Part shown: one piece after another, positions 34,156-48,300 of the stretch
How the letters are laid out: the number at the start of each line of letters is the position of its first letter
How positions within the stretch are numbered: the first letter of the stretch is position 1
Source of the DNA: Psococerastis gibbosa
Lineage: Eukaryota; Arthropoda; Insecta; Psocodea; Psocidae
Length of the DNA stretch: 64,000 nt
Assembly: GCA_963971405.1 (NCBI GenBank)
Contig: OZ020486.1
Coordinates: 35,549,419 to 35,613,418 of the forward strand
Reading direction: 5' to 3'
Notes under the pieces: model-generated
Databases searched by the model: none
The model's input: the letters and a program-made list of their open reading frames with translations, nothing else
What the model was told of the DNA's origin: nothing
Program-made: the position numbers and the translations under genes

Positions 34156-34641
34156 AGGTCCGCTGGTGTATTGTATCCCAATCTTGTATTAGTTAATGGG
34201 TCAGCAAAGATACAGACATATGCTACAAACATATATGTTACAAACGTATGCTACAAATAGGCCTAGACTATTATAATGTCTTTTCTTAAAGGTTAATCGC
34301 ATACAAGCAATTTAATGAATGGTTCCGATTGACCTCTTCAGTCGCCTCTGTTGGTTAGTACCCGGGTTGAGTTACAACACATCTCCAATGGCATGGCGTG
34401 TAGAGGCTCGCACAAGCACGCTTCCACCTTGCCATCGAAGCCAATGTAGTACGATATATTCACCATGAACTTACTCCACCGGCATAGGTTATAAGTACTG
34501 CATTAAATTCAAATGTAAAACTTGAGAAATTGACTTTAGGCCGCATAGATAATATCAATTGTAAAACTCGACACCAATTCGAATTTGGAAATCAGTGTAA
34601 ACGTGTGTAACAATGGTTCGTGAAGCGTGACTCCCTTTAAC
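34156..34641 (+). other. Presumed 5' flank and 5' UTR of the RhoGAP gene
   Basis: No TATA box or initiator can be assigned with confidence. TTGACTTTAG/GCC at 34,537 is a possible splice acceptor for a non-coding first exon. A five-codon upstream ORF sits at 34,613-34,630 and an in-frame stop TGA at 34,621-34,623 precedes the start codon. Confidence 0.4.
34613..34630 (+). promoter_or_regulatory. Short upstream ORF (MVREA)
   Basis: ATG GTT CGT GAA GCG TGA ends 11 bp before the main ATG at 34,642. If transcribed it could lower or regulate initiation on the RhoGAP start. The effect is inferred only. Confidence 0.45.
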
Positions 34642-36318
34642 ATGGGAGACAATGATCCAGAAACAAGCTCACCGAAGAAAAGGCTGAGCAAGTCACAGAA
34701 AGTTTTCTTCAAGGGTCATCTCAACGCAGAAGACGTAATGGGAAAGCCGCGCAGTGACCAATCCCCGTTAGGGTCTAAAAGAACAAGGAAGGAGCGATGG
34801 TTGTTGACAAGAAAAACATGGAAATACATGGCTGATGCTGGCAGAAGGTTAATACCAGAAGGAGCACACAATCGCCCTGAGGACGTTCCGAAAATTGAGA
34901 AGTATTTCCAAGAAGTGTGTCAGGCAGAACCTAAATTTCTTTTATGGCGTAAAAGCAGTTACCCCGGTGCATTAGTGCTACGGTCTCATAATCGCAAAAC
35001 TAGAACAAGAAAAAAAGCTGGGAGCTATCGTGAAAAAGCTAGTAGTGCCGATGAAGCAGATGACATAAAGAAAACTATAAACAATCCTTGTGGTGGAGGC
35101 CTGTTTCTTACGCCAACATCTAGTGGAAGATTTGATTTATCCAAAGTTGCCGAGGATAAAGCTAAGAGTGAGGAAGAACTACTGAACCATTTGAAAAGTA
35201 TATTCGAACCCAAGGGAGAATCGTCTAAAAGTCTGAATCATCAAGAGCTCTTCGACAAACTTGAGAAGTACTTGCGAGATGTGCAGACCGAATCGAGAAT
35301 GAAGCACAGATGTGATGTACTCCCTGATGTGCAGCAGAGGGACATTTTAGAGACTTTAAAGCGGTACTATAGTAAATCACCAAACCGAGAATCTGTAATA
35401 AGTAATCTATTAACAGACAGGAAATTGTTAGAGAAGCTTTATTTTGATCTTAGAAAGGCTCGTGGATTTCGAGGAGCCGGTACTGCATATTTTCCCGAGT
35501 GGAGGAGCGGAGTTAAACATGTATCTGATGATCAAAAGGCTGAAGGGTCCATAAACCCTTTATTTTTACACGCACCCTTGACGGATATCGCTGAGTTTTC
35601 AATCCGAATTACGAAAAGTACACAAACAGCACCCATTCATCCAGAAATGAAAAAAATTATTGAAGAACAAGAAAAGAAATCGGAAGAGGATGTGGCAAGG
35701 CTTCCTATAAAAGATCCAATTGGGTCAAGAAGACGTAGTAGTGTGGACCACGACGACGTGAGTCCAAGTGTTAGTGACACAATCAAACGTTATTTAAAAA
35801 TGGCGCGAAAGAAATCTATTGACACTGATAAAAATGAACGATTTAAAACAATAAATTATGATAAGAACTTAAGAAACATCAAGTCAAAGGGTTACCCAAT
35901 GCCTGGTGATGATGACGGACTCGACAAAGGATGCCAAACAGACACTTCTTGGACAGAAATTTTGAAAAGCTTACCATTAAAGGAGGCCTGGTTTCTGGAG
36001 AGCAAAGAACCCGATGTTACGACTGAAAATGAAGAAAAGATATCTAGTAAGCCACCTAGCATGAGGGGCAGTTCGGAGTCCCTGGTATCCCCTACTGGGC
36101 CACCCAAAAGTTTGCTGTCAACTGGACAGTCCTTCCTCTCTAACCTCCTTCAAGGTTTGCAATTGTCTGAAAAGAGTCCGGTTTTGCCCACAGCTATGCA
36201 GAAGTCCAAAAGTTCAACGAGCGTGGGAAGAAGCCTCGTCTCCAAGAAAATTTGGCGGGGAAGGAGCAAAAGCCAAAGCAGAGTCCCGAATCAGCAGACC
36301 TGTTCCTGGACTCCTCAG
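34642..36318 (+). CDS. ARHGAP6: RhoGAP exon 1 (residues 1-559)
   Basis: Encodes the long N-terminal region. A compact, probably conserved block KERWLLTRKTWKYMADAG at about residues 51-68 is followed by an acidic/aromatic segment (KIEKYFQEVCQAEPKFLLW) and a basic cluster RKTRTRKKAG near 118-127 that could bind acidic lipids or act in nuclear import. The remainder is charged, low-complexity and serine-rich, probably unstructured. Ends phase 0 at TCAG/GTAGGT. Read-through would add about 24 residues before a stop. Confidence 0.9.
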
Positions 36319-39300
36319 GTAGGTGCATTTTCTTTTTTCTCTCTCAACCTAGCCTACAATTACCTTAAAAATAAAATAGTTCATCGCTAATCCCTAAAGG
36401 GAGCCGTATACTTATTCAATTCAGCAATTCCTTAAAGATTTCCACTGTACAATGTATAGGTACCAATAGCTTTCATTGCATAATAATGTATGTATGTATG
36501 TAGGCTAGGTACTCTTCTGGCACAAATAATATTGTACAGTACAAATTTTATCCCCAATTATATTGTACTTTAAATGCCGTAATTTTATTTTACATGCGTA
36601 GGGTAGGTAGGCTATCTAAAAAGAAGCCATAATTATTCTTCCTTGTCATCTAGTCTACCTCCTTAAAAAAGAAAAGATGTACTGTTCGCCCAGAAAAGTT
36701 TGCAAATGTCCATGAAAATATCCCTTAATGCTTTACCAAGTCGGGGACAAGCCCCGCCTCTCCATGTAAATTCCCTATGCTGCATTTTCAAATCAGATAG
36801 AACTACTTTGCATGTGTTTGTATTCACAAAACTTACGGGGATTCCATTCCAAATTTAATGCATTAAGGTCACAAGTGGACATTGCTTATTTTTTTAGCTA
36901 AAATTGTCGATCTGTTGCACTTGTGGGGACCACATAATATCTAATATTTCTTGTCGCAGGGTGTCCAAGCTTAACAGTCAGCAATCATCCTAGGATGAAT
37001 ATACATAATTATGGGGTTCCTTATCATACTTTCATCACATTCGTCGAGATTATTGTAGTATTTTTGACGTCTTCTTTCCTTTATATTTTTGTTGATTTTA
37101 AACCTCGACGGACTCCTAGACTCTGTATATATATAATATATATCTTAAATATAACTTTCAACTTCCTTAAATAGTTCGCAAAGGTTTAAGATCATCATTC
37201 ATGCCTCCTAGTGAATTGGCTTGCCTTACCAAACGGTTCATGCGAAAATGTTGCTTCAGTTGCTTCCTCTTACTAGGTCTGCTTCCTTTGGTAAGACTTA
37301 ACACTCTTTTCTGTGGTCTGAATGCCCTTAACTTCGATATTAACTCTGTCTGCTTTCATGTTGATCCATTTTATAACACAGTATGGTATGATGAAAATTT
37401 TATAAATTTCTCAAATTCAAGAAACGCATCACTAATAATATTTATAACAATAAATATTGCTTTGATTTTGTTCTATGATGATCCTAAAACCGTTCCACTA
37501 ACGTTGCTACAGTAGTTGAAGACAATTAACTAACATTGAGATAATTTTAATTTTGATATTGGAGTCGTGAATTCGTAAAAAGTGCAACAGATCGACAATT
37601 TTAGCTAAAAAAATAAGCAATGTCCACTTGTGACCTTAATGCATTGAATTTGGAATGGAACCCCCGTAAGTTTTGTGTATACAAACACATGCAAAGTAGT
37701 TCTATCTGATTTGAAAATGCAGCATAGGGAATTTACATGGAGAGGCGGGGCTTGTCCCCGACTTGGTAAAGCATTAAGGGATATTTTCATGGGCATTTCC
37801 AAACTTTTCTGGGCGAACAGTAGGTTTAAATGTCCTTGTCAGTCAACTCCCCTTTACCCCGAAGTGAAGGAGTCAGCCCTTCGGGTGCCTAAAGTAGACA
37901 AATAGACTCAACCCCCCGCCTGGCTGACAGGGTTGCTTAGAAGCAGAAATGCTGAAAACAGGTGTTGGAAACAACAACCGGTTTAAAGGTAGGCTAATAT
38001 GATATATACTAGTACAATAACATCATGGAACAATATACCACTTATGTTGTATTAGCTACAAAGCCCCTGTCAGCAAATTAATTTAGCAAAATTCCTCATT
38101 TCAACGAAAATGCGGTGTGCTTTCATTTCGGCTTGGTATTTTCTGAAGCTGTTAAATTTATTGGTCGAATTACACGTGGGTTTCTTTAGACATAAGTCTT
38201 GATGTCACAAACACCGCTGCAAATAACTCACCAGCCTCTCTCAAACTTTAGTTTCGTCGCTTTATTTCTTCATCAATAGTCTACACTCACTCTACAGCAA
38301 CCTCTCGGCGTACGGTTAAACTGCAAATTTGTCATTCAAACATGAAATTTTGCCTGAAATGCCGTGGAACGACTAGTAGCGGTTCCTCTCTCTGCTGGGC
38401 CATCTGCTTTATTTGTGATGTTGTAGTCATAAACATGCCCGACGGCCGTGTTTTTCCCTACCAATGATAGGAAATAAACCCATTACGGTTAGATGGACCC
38501 AGGTTTTTCCTGCCTTTCCTTCTAATCTAGTACTCTACAAAGGACTATTCCGGGCCTTTTTGCCTCAAATAAACAATGATTTAAAGAATTATTATTAAGT
38601 TAGTATCTATTCATATTATTGCTTTCTAATTTATACGTAGTATAAGGAAAGCTTTGTGACGGTCAAAATTTTCGATTCCGAGATTTCAACGAATTTACAC
38701 GTTTTAAAGTCCCAGGAACCCAAAATAGTGGTTTTTACGAAATGTCTGTCTGCCTGTCTGTCTGTCTGTCTGTTCGTCGATTTCCGGGCAAACTACTCGG
38801 TCGATTTTGATGAAAGGTTCACAAAATTCATACCTCGGGATCTTTTTTTTATTTTGGGCTAACTCAAGTTGGGGGGGTTTTATTCTCAAAAAACTAAAAA
38901 AAAACGTCTAAAAACATTATTTCCCAAAAATGGCTCCAACGATTTCTTTTAAATTCACATATATTGTAGTTGTTGTTAATGTTGACAAAATGCGGGGGGT
39001 TGCTTGCCCCTTGATAGTTTGCTTCTGGGGGTAAAAAAATAAAAATGACTAAATTTTAATGAAAAATGACTAAAAAATAATTTTTCTGCGACACCTTTCT
39101 ATCGATGATTTCTACCCTCAGGTATGTTTTAGGTGTTAAATTGAGTATCGAAACCGGATAGGTTACTTTCCCATAAAAGTGTTTGGTTTTGTACAAAAAA
39201 ATGGAAAATGGACAAGCCCGAGATTGCTTACTACTACTACTGAATGTCATTAAGGTGTGAAACAGCCTTCTTGTGTTTTTACTGTTGATAGGTTGATAAA

Positions 39301-42300
39301 CTTATAGTTTCTGTTATATTCGCCATATTGCAGGTACATTCAATTGAGAATCAAACTTTGGAAAAATAAAATAAATACTGTTGGTAGGTACTCACTCGTA
39401 AAAGATAAATTTGTGAGTGACACCAACTGTAGCTGACCTCACTGGCTGATTTTCATTCCTTCAGTTTCCCTTTGAGTCTGAGCCTATCCTCGTTATTATT
39501 CCACGCGGTTTTTCAGCAGTCAGCTAAACTAAACATCAACTATAGGTACCTACTTATGTCGGAATGATTCTTCATCTATAGGCTAAATAAAATCCGTTTA
39601 TTTACTCCGAACAACTAATTTATTGCCTATAGTCAATGAAAAATAATATGAAGAAATGGCCGGCATACTTGGAGTAAGTTGTTACAACAATTGGCAATGT
39701 CCGTAATATAAATGATTGATATACACTGCTGGGATCCCTAAAATTATGTCATTTAAAGGGATTCAAGACCTACAATGCCAGCTTCAACTCTCTACTTTTA
39801 CACTTTACTTCAATTTTTTTCCTTGTCCAGTAACCCTATCGTTAATAATAATAAAAAATATAATCGAGCGATCTTAGAGCAGTGGCACTAATAATGGTAG
39901 CTACTATACAAATTTAACCTTGCCCAAGCGTACTGTAGGTAGCAATTATTGTGCCCAATTTAATAGAAATAAACTAAAGGCCATTACGTTAGTATATAGC
40001 ATATAAGAACCTAATTAAAGAGTTGCCTATTTCTCCAATCAATAAGTCAATATATACCGATATAGAAAACAACAGTTCACTCAGCCAAAATAAAATGTGG
40101 GAACGGAGCAAGTGCATTGCAGTCATTTGACAAATTTAACAACAAACGTTCTTTGCCAAAAATTTAGATAGAGGTTCTTTTGATACAGAAAGAGGGGTTA
40201 GTCAATCGAATACCCACACATTTCTGCGAAATGCTATGCTAAATATTGTGAAAGTTGTGTACTGATTACCTCCAGAAGCCAAATACTAATATATACAGAG
40301 GGATCCAGAGCAGTCGTCCCACCCCCTTAGCTTCGTTATTATTGGGAATATTGCGGCGCCGTTTAAAGGTGAGGTTAGATAAGGGTTCAAACCTTTCTAT
40401 AGCCCTACATAGGTCTGCATAGGCGTACTCAAAGTAGCATAGGCAGTGTCTCGGAATTTACCAATGTATAAGCATGGGCCGTGTGGGGCATCAGAAGAAA
40501 CCTCTTTTTAACACCTTTCATTTGACATATTATCACTTGTGGGCCGGAGGCCTAAGGTACACTGAAAATTTAAGGTTATATTTCAAATACCAACTCGTGT
40601 GTGATTATGGATTATCATACCTTAAATGAAAGCTAATTTTTAGTATAGACGTACTAAATAGACGAATACAGGGGGGAGGGTCGTGGGGGTAGCTGCCTCC
40701 TTCCCCCCAAAAAATGCTGTAAGTCTGTTGTAATTCAATGTTAGGCTATATATGTTATAATTTAATCAATAATAAATACGTTTAGTTTATTCTATTGTAT
40801 ATTGACCCACCATTCCCCCCCCCCCCCTCCCTCTAAATGGGATGCAACCGTCCCTGTACTAGGCGTCTATGCAGACCTCTATAAGTCCAAAGAAACACTT
40901 AACCCCTATTCAACGATACTTTTTTTTTACTGCACCTCAATATTCCCTATGTAATAACAAAGTTAGGGGGTGGCACAATTGATCTCCTTATGTGCTGCAT
41001 GATAAAGGTTACGAGTACACTTTGGACAACTTTTTCCATGACAGATTTAAAATCACTACCTATACTATTACCTTTTTTATTACAAGACATGTAGAGTAGT
41101 GGTACAGACTCCGAACTTCACCCGAAAGGTTGTTGGTTCGACTCCCACTCTTGCTACATTTTCTGGCCATGCTACGGAGGGAATGTAAACCAGGTGGTCC
41201 CGGGCCTTTCTAGTTGAGTGTAAGCTCCGCTAGGTTCATCCCGGATTCAACTACGGCCGTGAAAGCGCCGCCTTTGTAATTATATTGTTCGCCTATACGG
41301 GGAGGAAGCTCACCGCCTCATTCGACAACCCGCTAGGTTGGCTTAGTAATGGAACAAAAGGTCAATATTTATTTATTTATTTACTTTTTATGCGTTATAT
41401 TTTTATTTGGACCCTGTTTCGTCGTTTCCCCTAGTAGCCAGTGGCGGATCCACAGGGAGGTCAGAGGGGTCATGACCCCCCCCCCCCCCCCGCCTAAATG
41501 GGTAAATTCATAGTAAATTCATAAGATACCTAGTATAAAAAATAGGATAAAACTCAACTTTTCAATAGGCGGGGTTTCCACATACGTCAATGGTCAATGG
41601 TTAATATGGTTTTGATGTGGTAGCAGACATTTTTAATATTTCATTAATGTCTGCTAAAACGTCAATACCATATTTACCATTGACCATTGACGTAGGTGGA
41701 AACCCCACCATAAAAAATACCTTTTAAACTAAAAAAATATTGTGACCCCCCCCCCCTAAATTTTCCGATGAATCCGCCCTTGCTAGTAACCTACGTGTCC
41801 TGCCACTCTTGGTCACTTACCCACAGATCTTTTTCTTTCAAATACTCATAGGCTTAATCTTGTTCTTATAGAAATAGACTATCACTGTTATGAAACAAAC
41901 CATCGTCGACACCAACCATAAGGCGCATATTCCACCTACGTCAATAGTAAATGTGGTATTGACTATTGACGTAGGTGAAAAAGGGCCTTAGAAAAGTGGC
42001 GGCTATTTAACTATTTTCATGTTTGGTTTCAGGGCAACTGTTCATGGACAAGTTTAACTGGACGCACAGTTACTTTGACTGACACCACCATTTTGCAGCT
42101 GAGTGAGATAGAACGGAGATTGTTGCAGAAAGTAGCCGTTGCAAAGCTCCAAGCCCTAAACCTGGGCTGCAATGTTCGCATTCCTTCAGGTATCCAGCTA
42201 TTATATTATATCATTGTTTAAAATCTTTGATAGAAACGGCTTTTCTTTAAAGTTAAGTATATTATTGGCGCTTTTAGAAATAAAACTATAGTGTCGTTAA

Positions 42301-45300
42301 CAGACAATGAACAACAGATTTTAAGGTTTCTCCCGCGACTTCGTGGAAGCGAAACATTATAAATTACAATTTAATAAATATAACTTTGGCGGCAATTCCA
42401 CCGGCGAATTTACTTCATTTGCGATTTGAGATTTTTTGTTTGTTTTGTTTTAAGAAGACTATTATGTAGATAGTTAACTTATCTATTATAAATTAAGTTA
42501 TAATATGGTAGCAGACATCATTATCCTCTTCGTGCATGGAGGTAACATGTGACGCCAGCTAAACTTTTGAATTTCCCGCCAAACTGCGTGTCGCAGTTCT
42601 GCAAAATAGATTATTTTGCAATTCGTTAAAAAAGTGGTAGCATAGTTTCGTAAGTTATAATATGGTAGAGACTTATTAATGATATCTGCTACCATATTAA
42701 TAGATAAGTTAAGTATCTACATAATAGTCTCCTTAAAGCAAAACAAACAAAAAATCTCAAATCACAAATGTAGTAAATTCGCCGGTGAAATTGCCGTCTT
42801 TGCACAATTTCCACACATGCTTGTGGAAATTGTGTAAAGTGTTATTTCTTATATTTTAATTTATAATAATGAACGACAGGCCACCTAGGAGATGACACTA
42901 CCAGGTATCAATTGCTTTTGCATGCACTACAGTAAGCACAATGTTCTTTCAAATATTTAATTATGCAATCGGATTTATTTGAGAATCATAACATGAACAT
43001 AATTATTAATATTATTAGGCTAATATGATGCGTTTTCTACATTTTAATTCAATTCCATGGCCTTGTACAGTATACCGGTGTATACATACTTAGTTAAATT
43101 TAAATTCACACTCTTGATTAATAATTAATTATAAAATTATTTTAAAAATTAAAATTAAAATAATAATAAATTAATTCATTTTAATTTTTTCAGAGACAGT
43201 GGCTTCGGGGACTGAGCCTAAACCCAAAAGGAGGGCTCATCTATTAAAACGGAAAGCCATCACTACTAGCTTCTTTGATACTTCAAGAGCTAAAGAAAAA
43301 GGTGGGCCGGGTTAATTAATTTTAGATCGCATTGGATTGCAGCTTGAACACAGTGAGCCGTGCTATATTGAACTAAACTATAGTATGAAGAACCAGTAGA
43401 ATCCGGGCTGATGGGCCGTGGTCGAAATGAAATCGAACTTCCAAACGTTTCGTCAACATCTGTGGTCGACATCTTCAGTGGAACTGCATAGACTTCTAAG
43501 ATTGTATCTCGGAGGCTCAGCAGCAACATAGAGGTACAATCTTAGAAGTCTACGCAGTTCCACTGAAGATGTCAACTGCAGATGTTGACGAAACGTTTGG
43601 AAGTTCGCTTTCATTTCGGCCACGGCCCATCAGCCCGGATTCTACTGGTTCTTCATTCGGCTCCGGCCGTGAAAGCCTTTGCTGTTACAAAACTATAGTA
43701 GGCCTAGTATAGTATAGTGCAATATTATAAATATAGATAGGAGGGCCTATGTTTCCTACATTTAGAGTTGTTTATTCAACTCTACTGTTCTAGATAGGTA
43801 TAGTGTATCAAGCCTCAAGCCTGTATAAGCAGTAGGCTATAGCAAAAATTGTTTGTGAAAAGGATTATTATACAATTAAATTTTATAGTCTCAACTCCCA
43901 TACTTGTCTTTGTCTTTTGACCTCCCCCCCCCCCCCTAAGACTGGTTGTGGGCTAAACATGTTTTTTTTTTTTTTTTTTTTTTTGCGTGGCATGACAAGC
44001 GCTTGAAGTGGAGATACACCAAATGCTAAATGACATTTAAATTTTAAATATACCTAATCCTATTTCCTTTTTTTAATCAATTTAACAAGGTCTATTGTAC
44101 ATTCTTGTATGATTGTGTACTGGTGTATTTGTGTATCGGTATATCGTCATAGTGGATAAAAATTCAAATACCGTACAGTAATATTTGAACAGGTAGAAAT
44201 TAATTTTCAAAACAATGCAAAATTGGTAAATTCAAAAGTCAGATTGCTGTGACCTAAGCCGAAAAATAAAGTGGTCTATCGTTCAGTGACGGGGAGTCTA
44301 AAACAGATTATATAAACTTTTGCAAAGATACAGAATGTCACTATACCGATATGTGTATTATTTGGTTGAAAATTCACCTATTAATGTTTAAAACATGGAA
44401 TAACTTAATAATAATTTTTTTTTCATTGGAGCCGTAAAGTAAAAACATTTGCGCCAAATTTGGTTGGCTGCTTTGGTTTCCAACAATACTGTTGTTATGT
44501 TGGCGAAACTAGTTATTTGACATTGACTTATTTCCGATTATTTCGTAAACAAAACTTTTGCGGCTTGGAGAATTTATAGTTTTAAATTCAAAATAAGAGA
44601 ATAGAGAATATTTTCACTATCAAATGACGCAAAATACTGTTCAGTTGACGCACATGAAAATCATAGACACTATTATAAGGTACCGTAGTAACCGTATGTT
44701 ATTTGCAATTACAGTATGTAATTTTTTCAAAAGAACCATTCAAAATGGCACACACAAGTCATTGTGGATGGACAATAAATAGAAGTACTAAATCTATGGT
44801 TGTACTACCGAACTCTGGTGAGTAAAATAAGAGCTCACTGGATTGGACATTTGCTTCGGCTCGAGAATTTCGTAAGCTGCATCATAGAGGGAACAATAGA
44901 AGGCGTCAACCGACCTGGGCACCCGAGAAATGAGTATCTGCAGCAAGTTAAGGAGAATGTATGGGCCAATACATACGTGGAGCCTAAGAGAGCGTGTCAG
45001 TATAGAGGGGAGTGGAGACATCTGAAGGCACTTGAAGAAGAAGAAGACTACCCGACCACGATAGGATGGCACTTGGAACACGTACATATGCAAGTTTTCG
45101 ATTCAATTAAGTGTTCCAAGTGCCGGGTAGTACACAAGATAAAATACTAAGGCCATATACCAAAAAATAAATAAAAAACAAAAGATGTCATTTTCTAGAA
45201 GGTTAAAGTATTGTCTCACGATAACCACCAGAAGTGATTTACAAATATATTCATAAAAAATTTGTAAGAACAAATTCCACTGTTACGTTTTCTACTTCTA

Positions 45301-48300
45301 CAAGACATCATTCATTTGCAATTGGGGCACCAAATCAATTGGATTCACCAAAAAATTCTTGTTTGGACAATACTGTAAAGCCATTGCATCTGCACCGCCG
45401 CCTTATCATCATTATCCAAGATCAATCAATTGTTTATAACAATACTTCCATTTCAGATGGCGGTACAAGTGGCATGGTTTTCGGTGTTTCACTCAGTCAA
45501 TGTGTAGAAAATGAAAGGGTGAGCAGACTGGCTGCTTCAGCAGCTTTTCAGTCACGGTATTCAACATTCCCAGATGATTCTGAAGTAGGGCTTGGGAGAA
45601 AAGCCCATCATGGAAGTAGGAGTAGCTTCAGTTCCCTTGTCGAGCCTCGTTTATTAGAAGAGGTAGGCCCTTATGAATAAGGCCCGGTCCCACCATCGCT
45701 TGAAAAGTATCGGTAAGGTAACCACCGCCATCTACCGTTGCATGTCAGTGCCGTGAACTGTTACTTACCATTACCTTTAATGCAATGTTGGGAACCGGCC
45801 TAAATGGTGGCAATTTTTAAAGCTAAGAATTTAGTTAATTGAAACGCTTAGAAGCCAAGGAGTGCAAGTGACATTTTTTTTGCATTTTTGAGTTAAATTC
45901 ACCATGTTACTCTAGCTGCCTCTTTATCATATTATCAGCTGGAACAACGGGATCCGGAATTTTGACAAAGCTAGAATTCATGGACAATGGGTATACCTAT
46001 ACATATTCAAAAAGATAAAAACTTTAGTCTCAATTATCTCGAATGCTTATTTTTGTCACTTACACCCCTTGGCTTCAGCAGCCAGCAGTCTGATCGTGGC
46101 GATTATAATACCGGGGTTAAATAAATACCCTAGGATTATAACTGTAATCAAACAAATTTTGAATAGCACTTTCCATTATAAAATTATCTTGTTTACATTT
46201 TTAATGCCAGGGGATTAAATAAATACCGGTATTTATTTAATCCCCTGGTAGTAAAAATGTAAACAAGATAATTGTAAATGTAAATTTTTTAATGGAAAGT
46301 GCTATTCAAAATTTGTTTATTTACAGTTATAATCCTAGGGTATTTATTTAACCCCGGTATTATTTTCGCCTCGATCAGGCTGCTGGCTGCTGGTCGCTTC
46401 AATTAAGACCTAACCTAACCTAGCCTATCTTTCGCCCATATTGTTCGTAGATTGCTAAAGTCGCGCTCTCAGCTCTGCAACTGTACTAATTGGAAGTGAC
46501 CATAAATGTAGTGACACCTGATGCGATGCAATGCCTCTAATTATTATGCCATAAAAATAGATACAAATAATAATCTAATGTGCAGGGCGAAAATAACAAA
46601 TTATAGAAACATTTTCATAGTTCTCTTCTTCCATTATTGCTTTGAATCAGTGGTATCAGTGTGCTGGAGATTGACCTAGCGACAGTGGGGAGATGGTTTC
46701 CCTCTCAGCGCTCTGCCTACGCTGAGGTTTTCTGTTAGGGCCCTCCCTTAGCCTTTGGGTCAATGCCCTTCCCTCAAGGCAGAGGGGTGGCTGGCCCCAT
46801 GTGCTCATCTGCCTCCTCCGCCGTTGTGGTGTTTCTAGGCCCTATCTTCCGCCGTCGGAGCCATTGGCATTCGGGTCGCACTTATTTAAAGGCGGTGCTG
46901 ATCTTCTCGTTCCGGTAGCTTTGTCGGCGTTTGTGGTATTTAATAAGGGAACCCTCGCCACTTGGGTTCCTCGCCACCGCCTCCACTACCGCCCCCTCCT
47001 CCTTTCTCAAACGGGCTTTGGACCGTCTTCGGCGGAGTTTTATAGTTCTCAATGAGTTGAATAATATTTCATATGTTAAACAAAATGAAACCATCTCAAT
47101 CATGAGCTTTTGGTTGTTATCAGCACCATATCTGACAAAATTCACCTTACGTTCCGATAAGGTTGCCTAATGTAAAGATACGCTAGTTAACTTATTGTAC
47201 ACTGCAAACAAATTTATATTTTATATTTTTGTTGCATTTGCTTTTTTTTTTTTTAATTATCAAGTTCCAATTTCCAGTGTAAACGCCAACCGTAAAACAG
47301 CAGATGCACAAAATTCCAGTGAAAGTAATGAAGTGCTGGAAGTCTATAGATTAAGAGGTGCTTCTGACTGACAGTTCTTACAAACAAATCAAGTGTGAGC
47401 AACAAACAAAAATCGATTTGGAAGAGGAGAGGGCAACGATTTCACCCATCGTAAATCAAATGTAAATTACACCACACACAGTATATTATTCCCTTCGTCT
47501 ATTTATATACGTCACATTCTTTGAAGCATTTTCTTCAATCGTTGAAAACAGACGAGAATAGACAGAGTTAGGAGGAAGATGCCAATTTGACGGTTAGACT
47601 CGAATCATTTTGATTCGCTTGCGAGTTATGTCCTTTTCACTTTGCAACCCTCAAGTTGATGAGTGTATAAACTTGTTACTTTGCAAGAGGTCACTTTATT
47701 TTAAATCTGGTTATTTTACACTACGTGATCTGTATATTTTATTGCGCTACTATGTTTCACGTGCTATAGCTTATTTAAAAATGATCGTACGGTAATGGCA
47801 GATGATTTGAGGGCTATAACAACTTTGATTTTACAATAATATGTCACGTAACATTTGCACTTCTTAAAAGGTCCCATAATATAATTATATTGTCACTCCA
47901 GCTGTTCAAACGAGTCCGTTCATTGATACTAATCCTCTTCAGTTTTTGGCGCACTTTTTTTAAAATAATTTTCCCAAAATTTAGTTCCTGTCTAATAACA
48001 TTTTTGCCGCTCTGAAATGATTTTTAACTTAAAGGGAGTTTTTCCATTTTTTTCTAGCCAACATGAGGTGAGAGCTTATTTAAAAATTTCTCGGTCCATT
48101 GACAAAAACACATGCACATGAAACATTGAACTAAGGCGGGGATTCCACCAACATCAATAGTGATAGTAAATGTAGTTTTGACGTGGTAGCAGACATTTTT
48201 AGTATGTCTTTAATGTCTGTTACCACGTCAAAACTACATTTACTATCACTATTGACGTTGGTGGAATCCCCGCCTAAGCACCTCCTAAAATATATATAAA

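Noticed and set aside
34627-34641. RhoGAP start at an upstream GTG (MTPFN..)
   Set aside because: Not an ATG; an in-frame stop lies just upstream and the ATG at 34,642 has excellent context.
36319-36390. Extension of RhoGAP exon 1 to the stop at 36,390
   Set aside because: A perfect donor at 36,318 joins in phase to a family-conserved exon; a read-through isoform is possible but unsupported.
37201-37515. 104-codon frame as a transposase
   Set aside because: Located between long inverted repeats but without catalytic or DNA-binding motifs.
45234-45456. Upstream extension of RhoGAP exon 4 to the ATG at 45,234
   Set aside because: The conserved protein begins after ATTTCAG at 45,456 and matches phase from exon 3; the upstream part resembles nothing.
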